DNA of 64,000 nucleotides from Bubalus kerabau (GCF_029407905.1 NC_073624.1:108190001-108254000), one strand, 5' to 3'. Shown: positions 22,145 through 34,560, counted from the stretch's first letter. Translations and numbers: made by a program. Notes: generated by a model from the sequence alone, not told the origin.

Positions 22145-23600
22145 TTCATGTAAAAAATTAATATTAAACTGATGCTTAAAGATACAAATGAATGAAAACA
22201 CTGCTCTACACATTCAAAGATTAGATCATTTGCTTTTTCTATTCTTCTTTTTCTCTCTCAATTAAATTAAACTTTCAAAACCTGTTCCTCCTAAAAGAGA
22301 GAGAGAAAAAAAAAGATGGCCTTATAAACAAATCCATTCAATAGTTACATTACAAAAAAAGAAAAAAGAAAAAAAAAAAAACAAGGTGGAGCAACTTCTG
22401 GATTAAAATGGAGTCAATTTCTTCTACTTTCCTTTATACTTATTCCCAAAGCCAGAGACACATGAAAATTCATTAAAAGTACTAAATCGAAGACCCAGAA
22501 AAAAAAATGCCAGCAATTGTGATAAATATCAACTAAATATAAATTACATTTATAAAAGCCTACAGGAAATATATGAAACAACTGCAGCCCTGCATGACTG
22601 AAAGAGAAGGTGGGCTCATGAGTTGTTTTCTACCGCTTGCCCTGCTTCAGAGAAATACAGTTATGTCAAACAGAAAACTTGCGCTCTCTCCTCTTTCCTG
22701 TTGCTAATCTTCATAAAGACTGTTCAAGGTTACTTTTCTAGTCTTGCCTCAAACACCACTTTTACAGTTTTCAGAGAATGCAATTCCTACAAATTAATAT
22801 GGCAAAAAATATCAAGTTTAGTGATACCACATTTAGCAATAAATTTCTGTAGAAATATTAAGAGGTGGGAAAAATCTGGATTGAAAGGTGTGGTCAGGAT
22901 TGCACAAACTCACTCTGTCTACCTTCCAGTGCTGGAGACTCAGGCAGTGAGGAAAGGAGATAATCATTTTTGGTACAACAGACACTTTAGGAACTGTGTT
23001 GCATATTACCGAGCTTTCCATAAGTATGTCTGAAAAAGGCTTCAACCTTAACAGCATGGTGAGTGAAGCCAAAAACAAACAACAAAATAGATAACTCCTA
23101 TGAACTTTGCCATTCCATAAGTATGTGGCTTGACTATATTTCTTCTGGATAAAATTATAAAAGGTAAAGGGAAGTCAACAAATTTCTGATAGAACATGAC
23201 AGGATACAAGCAGCAAAACTTCTGAAAGACACAAGAGAGCCTTCTTTACAAGGTTCTAGGTCCAAGGGGCCAGGGGTCTGCACAGCGGCATCCTCACACC
23301 TACCGCAGGACTGGGTCCCCAGGATGCACTAAGTGAATGTCCGCGTGATGTGTAAGGATAAACACTGACTCCACAGAGAGAAAGGAGAGAAAGGAGATGA
23401 ATGTTGGATGTAAGCTTTAGTGAATATGGAAAATAAGAAAAAGAGTGAGACTGTAGATCAAGTGATTCAATCCTAGATGACAGGGAGAATAATGCTACCA
23501 AAAATGCAACATGGCTACTGGAGAAAAAAAATGTGTGACTGGAAAATAAATTTTATAATATGAATATTTAATGATAAACACTAATACCATGGATAAATGT
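22145..23600. other. unassigned DNA with a 136-codon open frame
   Basis: Includes a purine-rich A/G tract (about 22291-22383). A chance-length ORF at 22623-23033 has no recognisable domain. 23250-23350 is GC-richer than its surroundings ('CCAAGGGGCCAGGGGTCTGC'). No splice-flanked exon can be argued. Confidence 0.35.
22291..22383. repeat. purine-rich (GA)/(A)n low-complexity tract
   Basis: GAGAGAGAG followed by A-rich runs interrupted by G. Simple sequence, with no function inferred. Confidence 0.8.
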
Positions 23601-23808
23601 GAGGTGTCTCTATGGTAAGGAATCCACTTGCCAATGCAGGAGACATCAGTTTGATCCTTGGGTTGGGAAGATCCCTGGGAAAAGGAAATGACAATCCAAT
23701 ACAGTATTCTTGCCTGGGAAATTCCATGGACAGAGGAGCCTGGTGGGCTACAATCCATGGGATTGCAAAAGAATCTGACATAACTTAGTGACTAAAGCAA
23801 CAAAAAAC
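23601..23808 (+). mobile_element. Bov-tA SINE, diverged
   Basis: Head 'TATGGTAAGGAATCCACTTG', body 'GGGTTGGGAAGATCCCTGGG' and 'CAGAGGAGCCTGGTGGGCTA', A-rich tail 'GCAACAAAAAACAAAAAA'. No convincing TSD is found. Confidence 0.9.
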
Positions 23809-24111
23809 AAAAAATTCCATAATTATCTAATTTAAAGGGATCATTTAATTTTGGGGGGATAGTTTTGTTTCATGTAGTTGATAATATCTTATAATAGGAA
23901 CAAGAAAAAATATTCTAGATAATAGTTTAGCCTTTACTATATGAGATAAGAAGTTAAACTCTCAGAGAAATGAGTAAATTTCATAATAAAGTAAAAGAAT
24001 GATGTCAATAAGAAAAGTTTAAGACTGGAGAACTTGGGATATAATAATGGCAGCTGACCTGGAGCCTGACTGACCATAAGTATCTCTTAATTGTCACATG
24101 CGTGCATGTAT

Positions 24112-24216
24112 GCTCAGATGCTCAGCTCTGAGACCTCATGGACTGTGGTCCTCCAGTTTCCTCTGTACATGGAATTTCCCAGGTAAGAACACTGGAGTGG
24201 GTTTCCATTTCTTATT
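24112..24216 (-). mobile_element. BovA fragment
   Basis: Reverse BovA body only: 'ACCTCATGGACTGTGGTCCT', 'CATGGAATTTCCCAGGTAAG', 'ACTGGAGTGGGTTTCCATTT'. Diverged and truncated at both ends. Confidence 0.85.
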
Positions 24217-25215
24217 TCAAACTCACATATGGAAAGGCAAAACTGAATGTAAATCATCATTCCAGTGAAATATAAAATGATACTATACATAAATTAGAAG
24301 CCAAAATGTAAAACTTTCATGTTCTTTGATTTTAATAATGATTTTATACATTGTAATCATGAGTATTTTAAATTATATCATCTATCCTATGAGGTTTATC
24401 AATCACAAGTGAATATTTTTATAATGGTTCTAGCTTGAAGTAACTCTATAGAATATCACCTTTTAAAATTATGCTTTTATTGATTTTAATTTTAACAGCT
24501 CAATACCTTCCTTACTCAGAGAAAATAAATATTTAAAACTGTGAGTCATTTATAGGGAAAAAGAACATTGTCTATGTGGAATGTAAGTTAATGCTCATCA
24601 CAGACAATGCAGAGTAAATAAATGTAAAACTCTTAAAATACTATTTGTATTAACTTACTCTATCCTAAACAGATAGCATGGAACTAAGCTTGCAAGGCTG
24701 AATTTATTATCCTTTTTCTCTCAATAACTATGGCCAACTGGTGTTGTTGTTAAACTGTTCATTGCTTCAGAGAGGCATGAGTTATAATGGTGACTTTGCA
24801 ACTTGTTACTTTTATCATTCCCAGTTTTGATCTGTTGTATAAAACTTATTAATATCACACAGTGTAGTTTGAGGACAGAATAGGGTAGAACTGAATGCCA
24901 TTATTTTTTCAGTGACTTGGAGAGTCCCTGACACACACTCACACAAAGTAAATGAAGACAGAAATACTTTTTTTTCTTGGCATATAGGTAACTTTAACAG
25001 AGTAAAAAACTTAGTACTCTCTGATGAAATTGAAATACCCATGTATTTTCTCTAATGTGTACTAAGTCCTTAAACATCCTGCATGCTTGAAATACCATCT
25101 AACAAATACATTTTTGTTTGTTTAGAATGTGGGTATTTCTGCTAAAAAGCATTGCTTTTATAATAGCACCATTTAAGTCTAACATTTCACAATGAATGAA
25201 TTTGAACAGCATGAG
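24217..25215. other. unassigned repeat-poor DNA
   Basis: About 1 kb without recognised repeats or genes. It could be single-copy sequence. Confidence 0.4.
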
Positions 25216-25323
25216 TGGTTAACCATTCCCTTCTCCCGAGTATCTTCCCAGCCCCAGAATCAAACCTGGGTCTCCATTGCAGGCAGATGGATTCTTTACT
25301 GTCTGAGCCACCAGAAAGCTCAA
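25216..25323 (-). mobile_element. Bov-tA head fragment
   Basis: Reverse tRNA-Glu-derived part: 'CAAACCTGGGTCTCCATTGC', 'GATTCTTTACTGTCTGAGCC', with a few bases of BovA at the left edge. Not a functional tRNA gene. Confidence 0.85.
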
Positions 25324-26998
25324 TTTATCTATTAAAAATGTTTAAATATACATACAGTTTTGTCAGAACCTACACATTAACAATTAAATTATCACTATAA
25401 ATCAGTTTTCTTAACCTATTGCAATTTATATTCTCTTCAAATGAGTAAATATTTTATAACTATTTGCCTTAGTTTAAAAAAGCTAATTAATAAAGGAAAT
25501 GTTACTTTTTAAAAAATTATATATTTTTCAGAATTTATTTTGTGGTGCAAATACAAGAATCCCTCTTAAGTTTGAAAATCTTTTAGTTTTTAGTTCCTTC
25601 TTGAAATTGTGAAAAATGTAATAGAAATTAATGATGTACAGTTTTGATGTTCCTCAAGAAGCAAGGTGTTTCTAGATTTTAATGTTATCTCTTCTGCAAC
25701 AGACTCTTATCTCCATGTTTGCATATTCTCCTGTGACTCTAAAAACATCAGGAAACTATGATTAGAAACACAACAGTTCTGCTATATTTACAGTTTAAAT
25801 ATAAAATGGCAGAGGTGTTGATCATTAAGTAAGCATATCAACAACTATCTTTAAAGTAATGCTTAATATTTAATGTGTGTGTTCTATAGTTTTCTAATTT
25901 CTATTTAATCAAAGAATAGTAAGTTTTAACTGAAGTATTTTTTATTTGGATGATGAATATCTCATTTGCACACAGAAAAAGGGCTGATGTATTGAATCAA
26001 AAAATAAAATAGTAAGTTATTTTCACCTAAAATTTACAACGCTTGATGTGAGTGATATAAAGAGGAAAAGGTGTTTTTTTTAATAACTTCTATAAAAATA
26101 AGAAACTTTTTGAGAATACATTTTGAATTGTTTTCAGTTCCGAGCAGAAAGAATTCCTCTGTTTTAATAATCTTCAAAAAGGAAATGAGAAGGGACAGAA
26201 GTGACCATAGGAGATATTACCCCATCAGGAATTTTCATCTGCCAGAAGTGGAATTTATGAAATAGTGACTTGGTGTGAAATCATACATCTGAATGTTGCT
26301 TTAAGTGAATAGAAAACATTCTATTTTTTCTAGTCTTATATGTAATCTATGCTCATTCTCTTTAAAGAAAAGGGGTCAAATCTCTTTTTATATTCTATAA
26401 TATAAGATTTTAAAAGTCCCAATAAAATGGTAACATAAAATTCTATCTTCATTTGGTTTTTATTTCTGCTAGTATTATGTATATGTAAACTTAGTAGGTG
26501 TAATGTAGAATATGAAGAAAAAAATACTACTACTCAGGCTATAGAAAATGAATTTTGCATATGAGTGTTTATAATCCTAAGAACACAAAACACTCATATC
26601 CATTTCCTCTGCCTTGGCTCACACTCTCTTCTCCATAATTAAGAATTTTGCTCCTAAAATTATTGCTTCTCCTTCCCACATCACCAAATTCTGCATCATT
26701 AAGAACATATTTCACCAGCAAATAAAATGCATAATAGAAACATTGTCAAACTCCTTTGATCCCATGTGCCAGTTCAACCCAAGATTTTCTCACATCTTTT
26801 TCCACTTCTAGGAGAATTTCTCAAAACTGTCATCCATGCTTTTAGATTCAAACGTTTCACCACTTTATATTATTTTTAACTTATTCCAGTTGGACTTCTT
26901 TCCTCTCAATTGAAAATCTCCCGTTGAAGTCCTCTTGCTTCTCCTTTTATCTCTTTTCTTTCTCCACTCTCTGCTAAAGTGGACCTATATCAATGTTT
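25324..26998. other. unassigned AT-rich DNA
   Basis: About 1.7 kb with no recognised gene. The pyrimidine-rich part at 26590-26990 may be a decayed old repeat but is not assignable by eye. Confidence 0.35.
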
Positions 26999-26999
26999 T

Positions 27000-27695
27000 C
27001 AGTTCAGTTCAGTCAGTCAGTCATGTCTGACTCTTTGTGACCCCATAGACTGCAGCACGCTAGGCTTCCCTGTCTATCACCAGCTCCCAGAGCTTGCTCA
27101 AACTCCAGTCCATTGAGTTGGTGATGCCATCCAATCATCTCATCCTCTGTCGTCCCCTTTTCCTCCTGCCTTCAATCTTTTCCAGCATCAGGGTCTTTTC
27201 CAATGAGTTAGCTCTTCGCATCAGGTGGCCAAAGTATTGGAGTTTCGACTTTAGCATCAGTCCTTCCAATACTCATTCAGGGTTGATTTCCCCTTTGGAT
27301 TGACTGGTTCAATCTCCTTGCAGTTCAAGGGACTCTCAAGAGTCTTCTCCAACACCACAGTTCAAAAGCATCAATTCTTTGGCGCACAGATTTCTTTCTA
27401 GTCCAACTCTCACATTCATACATGACTACTGGAAAAGCCATAGGTTTTACTAGACGGACCTTTGTTGGCAAAGTAATGTCTCTGCTTTTTAATATGCTGT
27501 CTAGGTTGATCCTAACTTTTCTTCCAAGAAGCAAGCATCTTAATTTCATGACTGCAGCTATCATCTACAGTGATTTTGAAGCCCAAGAAAATAAAATCTC
27601 TCACTGTTTCCATTTTTTGCCTATTTATTTGCCATGAAATTATGGGACCAGATGCCATGATATTAGTTTTTTGAATGTTGAGCTTTAAGCCATAT
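27000..27695 (-). mobile_element. BovB 3' fragment
   Basis: Reverse BovB with AGTTC tail, through the C-terminal domain to the end of the RT-thumb region ('GAATGTTGAGCTTTAAGCC'). The frame is broken, with several small indels (for example near 27270-27305). Confidence 0.95.
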
Positions 27696-27814
27696 TTTAA
27701 AAGTCATCTATTTGCTTGTGACTCTCATATCTATGTCTTCAAGAAATTTTTACACTTCATACAGTAAGTGTAAATATAATTGTAATAGACATAATCATCA
27801 TATTTGGTTTTTAA
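27696..27814. other. unassigned short gap
   Basis: AT-rich, with nothing recognised. Confidence 0.3.
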
Positions 27815-28140
27815 GCTTTATTCAAGTATGTGCTAAAAAAGTCTTCCTTGATCAGTCACCCTAAACTAACATCCACTGTCATTCTTTATTCTATTATGCT
27901 GTTTTATCAATTTTTGCAGGAGTTTTATCACTATTTGTTTTTTTTACAGGATTAGATATTTATTTTCTGTATTGGTCTTCATTATTATTTATTTCTCTGA
28001 GTCAATTTCTTGTATAATCAGAATGTAGGTACATGACAATTAGAGAATCTGTTTTGTTCACCCCTGTAATACCAGCGCTAAAAAATACTAGAAAATACAG
28101 AAAAAAGTGCTCAGTAAGTTTTAACAAACAAATAAATAAA
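27815..28140 (+). mobile_element. L2 3' end
   Basis: Diverged L2 LINE 3' region: 'AAAGTCTTCCTTGATCAGTC', 'TTTTGTTCACCCCTGTAATA' and a final 'GTGCTCAGTAAGTTTTAACA'. An ancient mammalian LINE tail. Confidence 0.7.
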
Positions 28141-28199
28141 TTTACCTTTGTATTAGCTCTCAAATTTCTTCCAACTTATTAAAAATAAAGAACAAATTT

Positions 28200-28480
28200 G
28201 AAACATGGTTTAAAGCCTGTTTATAACTCTTTAACTCCTCTCTGTATATCCTCTTGCCTCATTTACTACTTTTCAACTACACTGATCTTATTTGTAATGC
28301 TAAATATACTAAACAAATTCACATATCAGAATCTTTGTCTGAATTATTATTGTCACATCATTGATGTCTGTCTCCTTTCAATCATTAGCTGGAAATTTTT
28401 CTATGTTATTCAGAACGACATATCTTAGACCCACTTTGGTATATTACAGGAATTCAGTTATTATTATTAGAATAAATTAA
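28200..28480 (+). mobile_element. L2-like fragment
   Basis: 'ACTACTTTTCAACTACACTG' and 'AATCTTTGTCTGAATTATTA' resemble the L2 ORF2 C-terminal region, heavily mutated. Assignment is tentative. Confidence 0.45.
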
Positions 28481-29083
28481 TTGTTGAATATATGGTTTAA
28501 TTAGACTATTTAATAAGCAGGTGAAGAGTAAGTGGTGAACTTAAGAAAACTTCCTGATGAAAACCAATTTAGAGGACGTGAAAAACAAAAGTAAGTGCTT
28601 TTCAATAAAAAGTATTAACTCCTGTGATTTAAAATATATCCAGTGTATTGATTACTCCAACATCTATATATTCAGCTTAGTTTTCTCTACTATTTATTTC
28701 CTCTGTTACCTAGTGAACAATTTACACTGTATATCTAGACTCCAACTTAATCTAAAATCCATCTCATTAGCTTCCTCCTGAAATCTGCTATTCTATTCTG
28801 CCAATAGTTGCACGTTAGTTTCCCTGGGAATAAAACTCTAAAAAAGAGGTTTATTGACAGCGATCAACATACAAGTTCTTCTGAATGTATGCTAAACTGC
28901 TGAAGAGTGTCCAAATTCGGTTCAGAAGTTATGCCCTAAGCAGTGAAGGTAAAAGAAAGCTTCTGCTCCCAAAACAAGTAGATATACAGCAGGAAACCTC
29001 AGCATCCTCACCATTAAATAAGATCACTGTCACATTCCAATACCAGTTGAAAAGTAGTAGCTTGAAATAGAATGTATTTTATT
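28481..29083. other. unassigned DNA
   Basis: No gene or repeat is recognised. Confidence 0.35.
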
Positions 29084-29085
29084 AA

Positions 29086-29128
29086 GATCAGTTCAGTTCA
29101 GTCGCTCAATCGTGTCTGACTCTTTGCG
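29086..29128 (-). mobile_element. BovB 3'-tail scrap (43 bp)
   Basis: 'AGTTCAGTTCAGTCGCTCAA' then 'GTGTCTGACTCTTTGCG'. Only the extreme BovB 3' end is present, so this is an extreme 5' truncation. Confidence 0.8.
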
Positions 29129-29139
29129 TTGTTGAAAAC

Positions 29140-29387
29140 TAAGGCCAGGTTAATGTTTAGTTGTCTACTGTTTTGTAACGGGTTGTCCCAAACTTAGTGG
29201 TTTAAAATAACAATATTTATTACATCACCATTTCTGTGCGATAGGAATCCAGACGTGGCTCAGTTGGGCCTTCAGGCTCTGAGTCTTTCACAAAGGTGCA
29301 GTTATAGTGTTGGGCAGGACTGTGGTCTCATCTGTAAACTTAGATAGAATGGATCCATTTGCAAGTTCATTCTACTAATCATTAGCA

Positions 29388-29419
<32 letters not shown>

Positions 29420-29717
29420 GGTACAGGCTGTTGAACAGGCCTCAGTTTCTAAAAAGCTATTGACAGTAGGCTTCCCTCCCTTTCTTGTTACATGGGTCTT
29501 TCCATGAAACAGTTCTTAACAAGGTAGCTGGCGTCATCAGAGTGAGTATGTATGAGGTCAGAAAAAACATACCAGCAAAACAGAACTCAGAATCTTTGGG
29601 AACTTAACCTCAGTAGTGATGTCACATCAGTTTTGCAATAAAGGGACAGAATTATACAAAGGCATGAATATCAGTAGTCAAGATTATTGTGGGCCATCTT
29701 GGAAGTTGCCTAGTAAA
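29140..29717 (-). mobile_element. old ERVL/MaLR-type LTR
   Basis: Reverse-oriented LTR: 'AACTTAGTGGTTTAAAATAA', 'GGGCAGGACTGTGGTCTCAT', 'GTGATGTCACATCAGTTTTG', 'ATTGTGGGCCATCTTGGAAG'. A 29-base T run (29391-29419) sits inside. Subfamily not assigned. Confidence 0.7.
29391..29419. repeat. poly(T) tract
   Basis: 29 consecutive T residues in the old LTR. It may be the remains of a poly(A)-tailed insertion, but no element body is attached. Confidence 0.9.
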
Positions 29718-30519
29718 ACCCATGAATTTTAAGGCAACTCTTAGGTAAATAAAATGTGTCTGATGACTTCAAATCACAAAACACAGTCTAGCTTAAGTCA
29801 TTAGAAAATTTAGTCTAGTGTGTTTGCCAAATTTTCAGTCTTGAAAATTATTCCCTGATCCTTTCCCAGTTCAAGTCTGTTGGGAAAGATGATTGGTTTG
29901 CTTTTCTCTTTTCCCAGCCAACACTTCCAAGTCTGATCCAGAACTGGACGCTGCATATGTACTGAGAAAGCAGCCACATTTTGTTTAATAAAAATGTTGC
30001 CCTCTGGAGTGACTTAAAAAAAAAGTGGGTGGTCTGCCCTTTCTTATCATGCTAAAGCAAGTTTATGATATTTTCAGGGTAAGGTAAAAAGAAAGAACAA
30101 ATATAGGAGTAAAGTTATAACTCAACTCTCAGGACTTCAAAGATTTTTAGTTGGATTTTCTCTTTTAAAAAGTTGTATGGATGTTGCCAATCACTCAGGG
30201 GCTAGCATTTAGTTATCTAAAGATGTCTTGATCAGGGCAAACCTATCTCTATACCTTTTAGTCATTTTGGCTTTGTTCAACTACAAAGTTTGTAGTGGTA
30301 CTTTTATTGCCTTTCTGCTAAGTCTTATTATACCTCAAAGTAGTTTTCTTCAATTGTGTTCAAGACAAAACCATCCTAACTCTCTTGTGGCATGGCGCAC
30401 ATCTGGTTCTTGGTAAAAACAGATGCTTTATCCCAACAATCTCTGGGAGGGTGAGCCACCCAAAGCTGATACTTTTCTACCTGCTAGTTATATCATTGCT
30501 TTCCCTTTAGATACCTCTG
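29718..30519. other. unassigned DNA
   Basis: About 800 bp with no recognised gene or named repeat. Confidence 0.35.
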
Positions 30520-30528
30520 TAGGACTCA

Positions 30529-30748
30529 TGGGCTTCCCAGAAGGATCAGGGATAAAAAAAAAACCTGCCAATGCAGGAGACGTTGGTTTGATCACTGGGT
30601 GAGGAAGACCCCTGGAGGAGGAAATGGCAACCCACTTCAGTATTCTTGCTGGGATAATCCCATGGACAGAGGAGCCTGGTGGGCTACAGTCCATGAGGTC
30701 GCAAAAAGTTGGACACGCCCAAAGTGACTTAGCACTCACACATGCACA
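30529..30748 (+). mobile_element. Bov-tA SINE
   Basis: Starts at GGGCTTCCCAGAAGGATCAG and contains an internal A run in the tRNA head and a BovA body. The TSD TAGGACTCA lies at 30520-30528 and 30749-30757. Confidence 0.95.
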
Positions 30749-30757
30749 TAGGACTCA

Positions 30758-31329
30758 CATGTCATTGCACTTTTCATGAGGACATTAACCAAGTTCACTG
30801 AGTTTTCTTAAAGCTTCACTTCTGCTCATCTCTGGCCCCGAAGGAGGAAGTGAAACTTAAAACAACCTAGCTTTGTAAGTTTTATTCTAACCTCTAACTC
30901 CAGATACTTTTAGACTTTATAATATGAGTGAATGTGGAAAAACATTAAAAAAAATTAGAACCTTTTTTTGCTCATCCTTTGAAAAACTTCTGCAATCTTG
31001 TTTCTTACTTTAGACTATGATATTTGTTTTGGTAATTCCATAAGCAATACCTCCTAAATAGAGGTGGGCTCCATAAATATTTTTAAATAAGTGAACATTA
31101 TCATGCTAATTAACTATTATATCCTTTCATGATATTCTAATTGTGATAAATAATGAAATAAGTAACCATAGCATGTTTTATATGCTTTGCATCAAGTGCC
31201 CAGACATCTTGTGAAGCATTTTCTTAAGACAGTCTCCCCAGAAGTAGACTCCAGGGTTGAGGAGAAATTTACAAATGATATAACACATTAGCTGTTTTGC
31301 TTCTCTAGATATTCTCTTTCCTATGAGGA
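30758..31329. other. unassigned DNA
   Basis: Nothing recognised apart from AT-rich sequence. Confidence 0.35.
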
Positions 31330-31383
31330 ACAGTGTTTTTTTGTTTTTGTTTTTTTTTTTTTTTTTAATGCAGACCATTTTTT

Positions 31384-31542
31384 TTAAGTCTTTACTGAAT
31401 TTGTTACAGTATTGCTCATGTTTTTTTTGTTTTTGTTTTTTGCCTGCAAGGCATGTGTGATCTTAGCTTCCTGACCAGGAACGAACCTACATCGCCTTCA
31501 TTCGAAGGCAAAGTCTTAACCACTGGACCACCAGGGAAGTCC
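31384..31542 (-). mobile_element. CHR-type tRNA-Glu SINE (cetartiodactyl)
   Basis: Reverse CHR-like SINE: head 'CACTGGACCACCAGGGAAGT', 'GACCAGGAACGAACCTACAT', 'GGCATGTGTGATCTTAGCTT', tail 'GTCTTTACTGAATTTGTTAC'. T-rich runs at 31332-31384 precede it. It supports the cetartiodactyl origin of the window. Confidence 0.8.
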
Positions 31543-31679
31543 TCAAAAGATGGTTTTTTTACACTGCCTGTATTGAACTGGTTGGATAAGCCAATTTAAT
31601 TCAGTGATACAATTATAGTGACTGTGCACCTGAAGTATATAATCTGCAAGTTCTAAATTTGAAATTTTGACATCTCCAT

Positions 31680-31771
31680 GTCTATACATACCACCTGAAT
31701 GTGCCCTATCTTCTCTAAGCTCCGAAGCTAGGCAGGATCAGGCATGATTTGTATTTGGATGGGAGACACCT
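31680..31771 (+). pseudogene. 5S rRNA pseudogene, 3'-truncated
   Basis: Follows the 5S rRNA order: 'CATACCACCTGAATGTGCCC', then 'CCGAAGCTAGGCAGGATCAG' (box A/intermediate region), then 'TTGGATGGGAGAC' (box C). About a dozen bases of the 5' half are missing after GCCC, and the last roughly 30 bases are absent. The internal promoter elements are partly kept, but the gene cannot give a normal 5S RNA. Confidence 0.85.
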
Positions 31772-32289
31772 CCCCCATTTTCTCTCTCATTGGTTCAGAC
31801 TATAGGAAAGACACTAAATATGTTATATATACTGATTCCCCTCTATCCTCAAAATTTATCACTAAATCTATAAAGTAGATATTTTAATGGTTCATTAAAA
31901 GGAAATACATGCTCTCACATACACATTCACACATACATGTATACATGAGCACTCATGCATACTATCTACATCTATCTACTACCAATCTGTTTACAATATA
32001 GAATTAGAACATAAAATAAGAACTAGATTCTTCATTTGAAGGAATATTAAGGGACAAAATAGAAGTTGGAAGCAATGAGTAATGTGGGGTGACACAGAGA
32101 GAAAGAGCAATGTTCAGGGTTGCTAGGGACACCGGGGAGGAGCAATGAGATTCCTGGTCCAGAAGATGTGATGCTGGCTCATTTGAAACGGCAGCAGTTG
32201 AACTTCACCTGCCACCAAGTCACTCAAGTAAGACTTGGCAGATTCACATCCCTTCATACAAAAAAGCTATTATAAAGAGATACATAATT
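31772..32289. other. unassigned DNA with a CA/CT-rich patch
   Basis: 31908-31985 is an imperfect ACAC/ATCT-rich patch. The remainder (about 32030-32230) is less AT-rich, with no recognised element. Confidence 0.35.
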
Positions 32290-33240
32290 CAGTTAAAATA
32301 ATAAGAAATTAACAATACAGGACAATCACTGATCCAAAACCCAAATATCTAATGGTAATCAGTATTAGAGAAGAACCAAATACATCCCCAAACAGGAGGG
32401 TAGAACCAAGACAGTACTCATAGGAAAATATAGTGTATTAAATGTTTTTATTTTAAGTAACAAGGACAAAAAGAAATTAAAAGGGTGATTGCTATAGATA
32501 AAGTTGGAATTAATCGATTGGAAAACAACTGTATAATTCATTAACTAAAATTCCTATTTTTTACAGACACTATTGAATCAGCAAATCTATGCTAATTGTG
32601 ATTAGAGAAGAAAGGGAAAAGGCATTTACAAGCAAGATTGGGGACAAAAAGAACACAAAGCTTAAGATTTAAGGAAGAGTGGTAAATAAGTATAAAGGGC
32701 GAATGCTGTGTTCAACTTTATGGTAATAAATCTGACAACATAGACAAATGGTCAATTTTCTGGGAAAAATATACATTTCCGAAATTGGCTTAGAAAAAAA
32801 GTATAGTTCCTCAAGAGATCAATAACTGCAGTAGATGTAAAAAAGGTAGTAAATTTTGTACATATAAAGGGAGACAGTGCCAAGGCAGTTTTAGAGAGCA
32901 AGCTTTCAAGAAAGAGATCATTCTCGTGTTCTATAAAATATTCTAGAGGATTTTTTTTTTTTAAGTGGAGAGCTTTCCAATGCATTTTTACAAGGATTAT
33001 GGAGTCCTGACACAAATTTCCTCGAAACAAAAAGTGTACTAATAAACAAACAGATCTGGCCAATCTCACTGGCTAACATAGGTGCTCAAAACATAAAAAT
33101 GAATCATTGCACAAATAACTAGATCTTATTAAAAGGAACTAATATGAAAAATTTATAATTGTCATAAGACTTATTTCAGACTTGCAAGGTTAATGTAATA
33201 ACACCCTACATCAGAGCACTACATTTGTTACAGCTGATAA
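32290..33240 (+). mobile_element. L1M ORF2 fragment, decayed
   Basis: Segments such as 'TCTGGCCAATCTCACTGGCT', 'ACTTGCAAGGTTAATGTAAT' and 'AAATGGTCAATTTTCTGGGA' follow the order of the L1 ORF2 RT region. No open frame remains. Confidence 0.55.
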
Positions 33241-33259
33241 GCCTACAGTAATATGTTAT

Positions 33260-33317
33260 AGGGGCTTCCCACGTGGTGCTCGTGGTCAAGAACCTGCCTA
33301 CCAGTGCAGGAGACTTA
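33260..33317 (+). mobile_element. Bov-tA head fragment
   Basis: 'GGCTTCCCACGTGGTGCTCG' and 'CCAGTGCAGGAGACTTAAAG' match the tRNA-derived head of Bov-tA/BovtA2. No body is present. Confidence 0.8.
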
Positions 33318-33339
33318 AAGTCCTTAGCTTATATTAGGG

Positions 33340-34560
33340 AATACTCTTGATGTTATATATTCTGTGGATTTGTAAAAACGTATAATGACATGTATCCATC
33401 ATTAAAGTACCATACAGAATAGTTTCACTGCTCTAAAAGTTTCCTCTACTTCTCCCCACTCTCTGGTCCATGGAAACCACGGATAATTTTGCTGTCTCCA
33501 CAGTTTCCCATTGTGCATTATGTCATATTGTTGAAGTCATACATGTAGCCTTTTTAGACTGGCTTCTTTTATTTAGTAATGTGCATTTAAGGTTCCTCTA
33601 TGTCTTTTCATGGCCTAATAATAACTTTTTTTTAGTGCTACTGACGAATACTCCATTGTTTGGATATACTATTTTATTAGCCATTCACATTCTAAAGGAA
33701 ATATTGATTGCTTCCAAGTTTTAGAAATTATATATAAAACTGTTATAAAAATCATAGGCAGGTTTCTACATGAACATAAATCTTCAATTCCTTTGGGAAA
33801 TAACACAGACCATGGTTCCTGGATTGTATAGTATTAGTGTGTTTAGTTTCATTAAAAACAAAAACAAGCTATCTTCCACAATGATTGTATCATTTTGCAT
33901 TCCCACCATCAAAGAATGAGTTCCTATTGCTTTATATTCTTACCAGCATTTATTGTTGGCAGTGTTCTGGATACTGGCTCTTCTAATACTTGTGTAGTGG
34001 TATTTCTTTATTTTAATTTGCACTGCTCTGTGACATTTGATGTGGAACATCTTATCATATGGTTATTTACAACTTGTATATCTTTTTTGATGAAGTGTTT
34101 ATTAAAAATTTTGGTCCATCATTAAAATTGGGTTATGTGTTTTCTCATTGGTGAGTTTTAAAATCTTTATGTATTTTGAATAATGATCCTTTATTGGATG
34201 TGTCTTCTGCAAATAAATTATTCTAGTCTGTGATTTGTCATCTCATTCTCTTGACATTATCTTTCACAGAGCAGAATTTTTTATTTTAATGAAATTCAGC
34301 TTATCAGATATTTCTTTCATTGGTAACATCTTTTTGGTTATACCTAAAAAGTCATTGCCATACCCAAGGTCATGTAGATTTTCTCTTGTGTTATTTTCTA
34401 AGAGCTTTAAGTTTTTGTTTTATATGTAGGCCTATGATAGAGTTAATTTTTTGAAGGATATAAGAATTGTGTTTCATTATTTGTATGTGGATGTCCAGTG
34501 TTCCAATACATTTGTTGATGATAAAACGCTTTATGATTATTATTTAAATAAATTGTTATC
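33340..34560 (-). mobile_element. L1M 3' UTR and ORF2 3' part
   Basis: Reverse L1M: UTR-type 'AATAGTTTCACTGCTCTAAA', then 'TGCATTCCCACCATCAAAGA', 'TTGGTCCATCATTAAAATTG', 'AAGTCATTGCCATACCCAAG', 'GTATGTGGATGTCCAGTGTT' in the expected reverse order. The ORF is destroyed. Confidence 0.8.

Noticed and set aside
31680..31771. Functional 5S rRNA gene
   Set aside because: An internal deletion and a missing 3' end prevent a normal 5S molecule.
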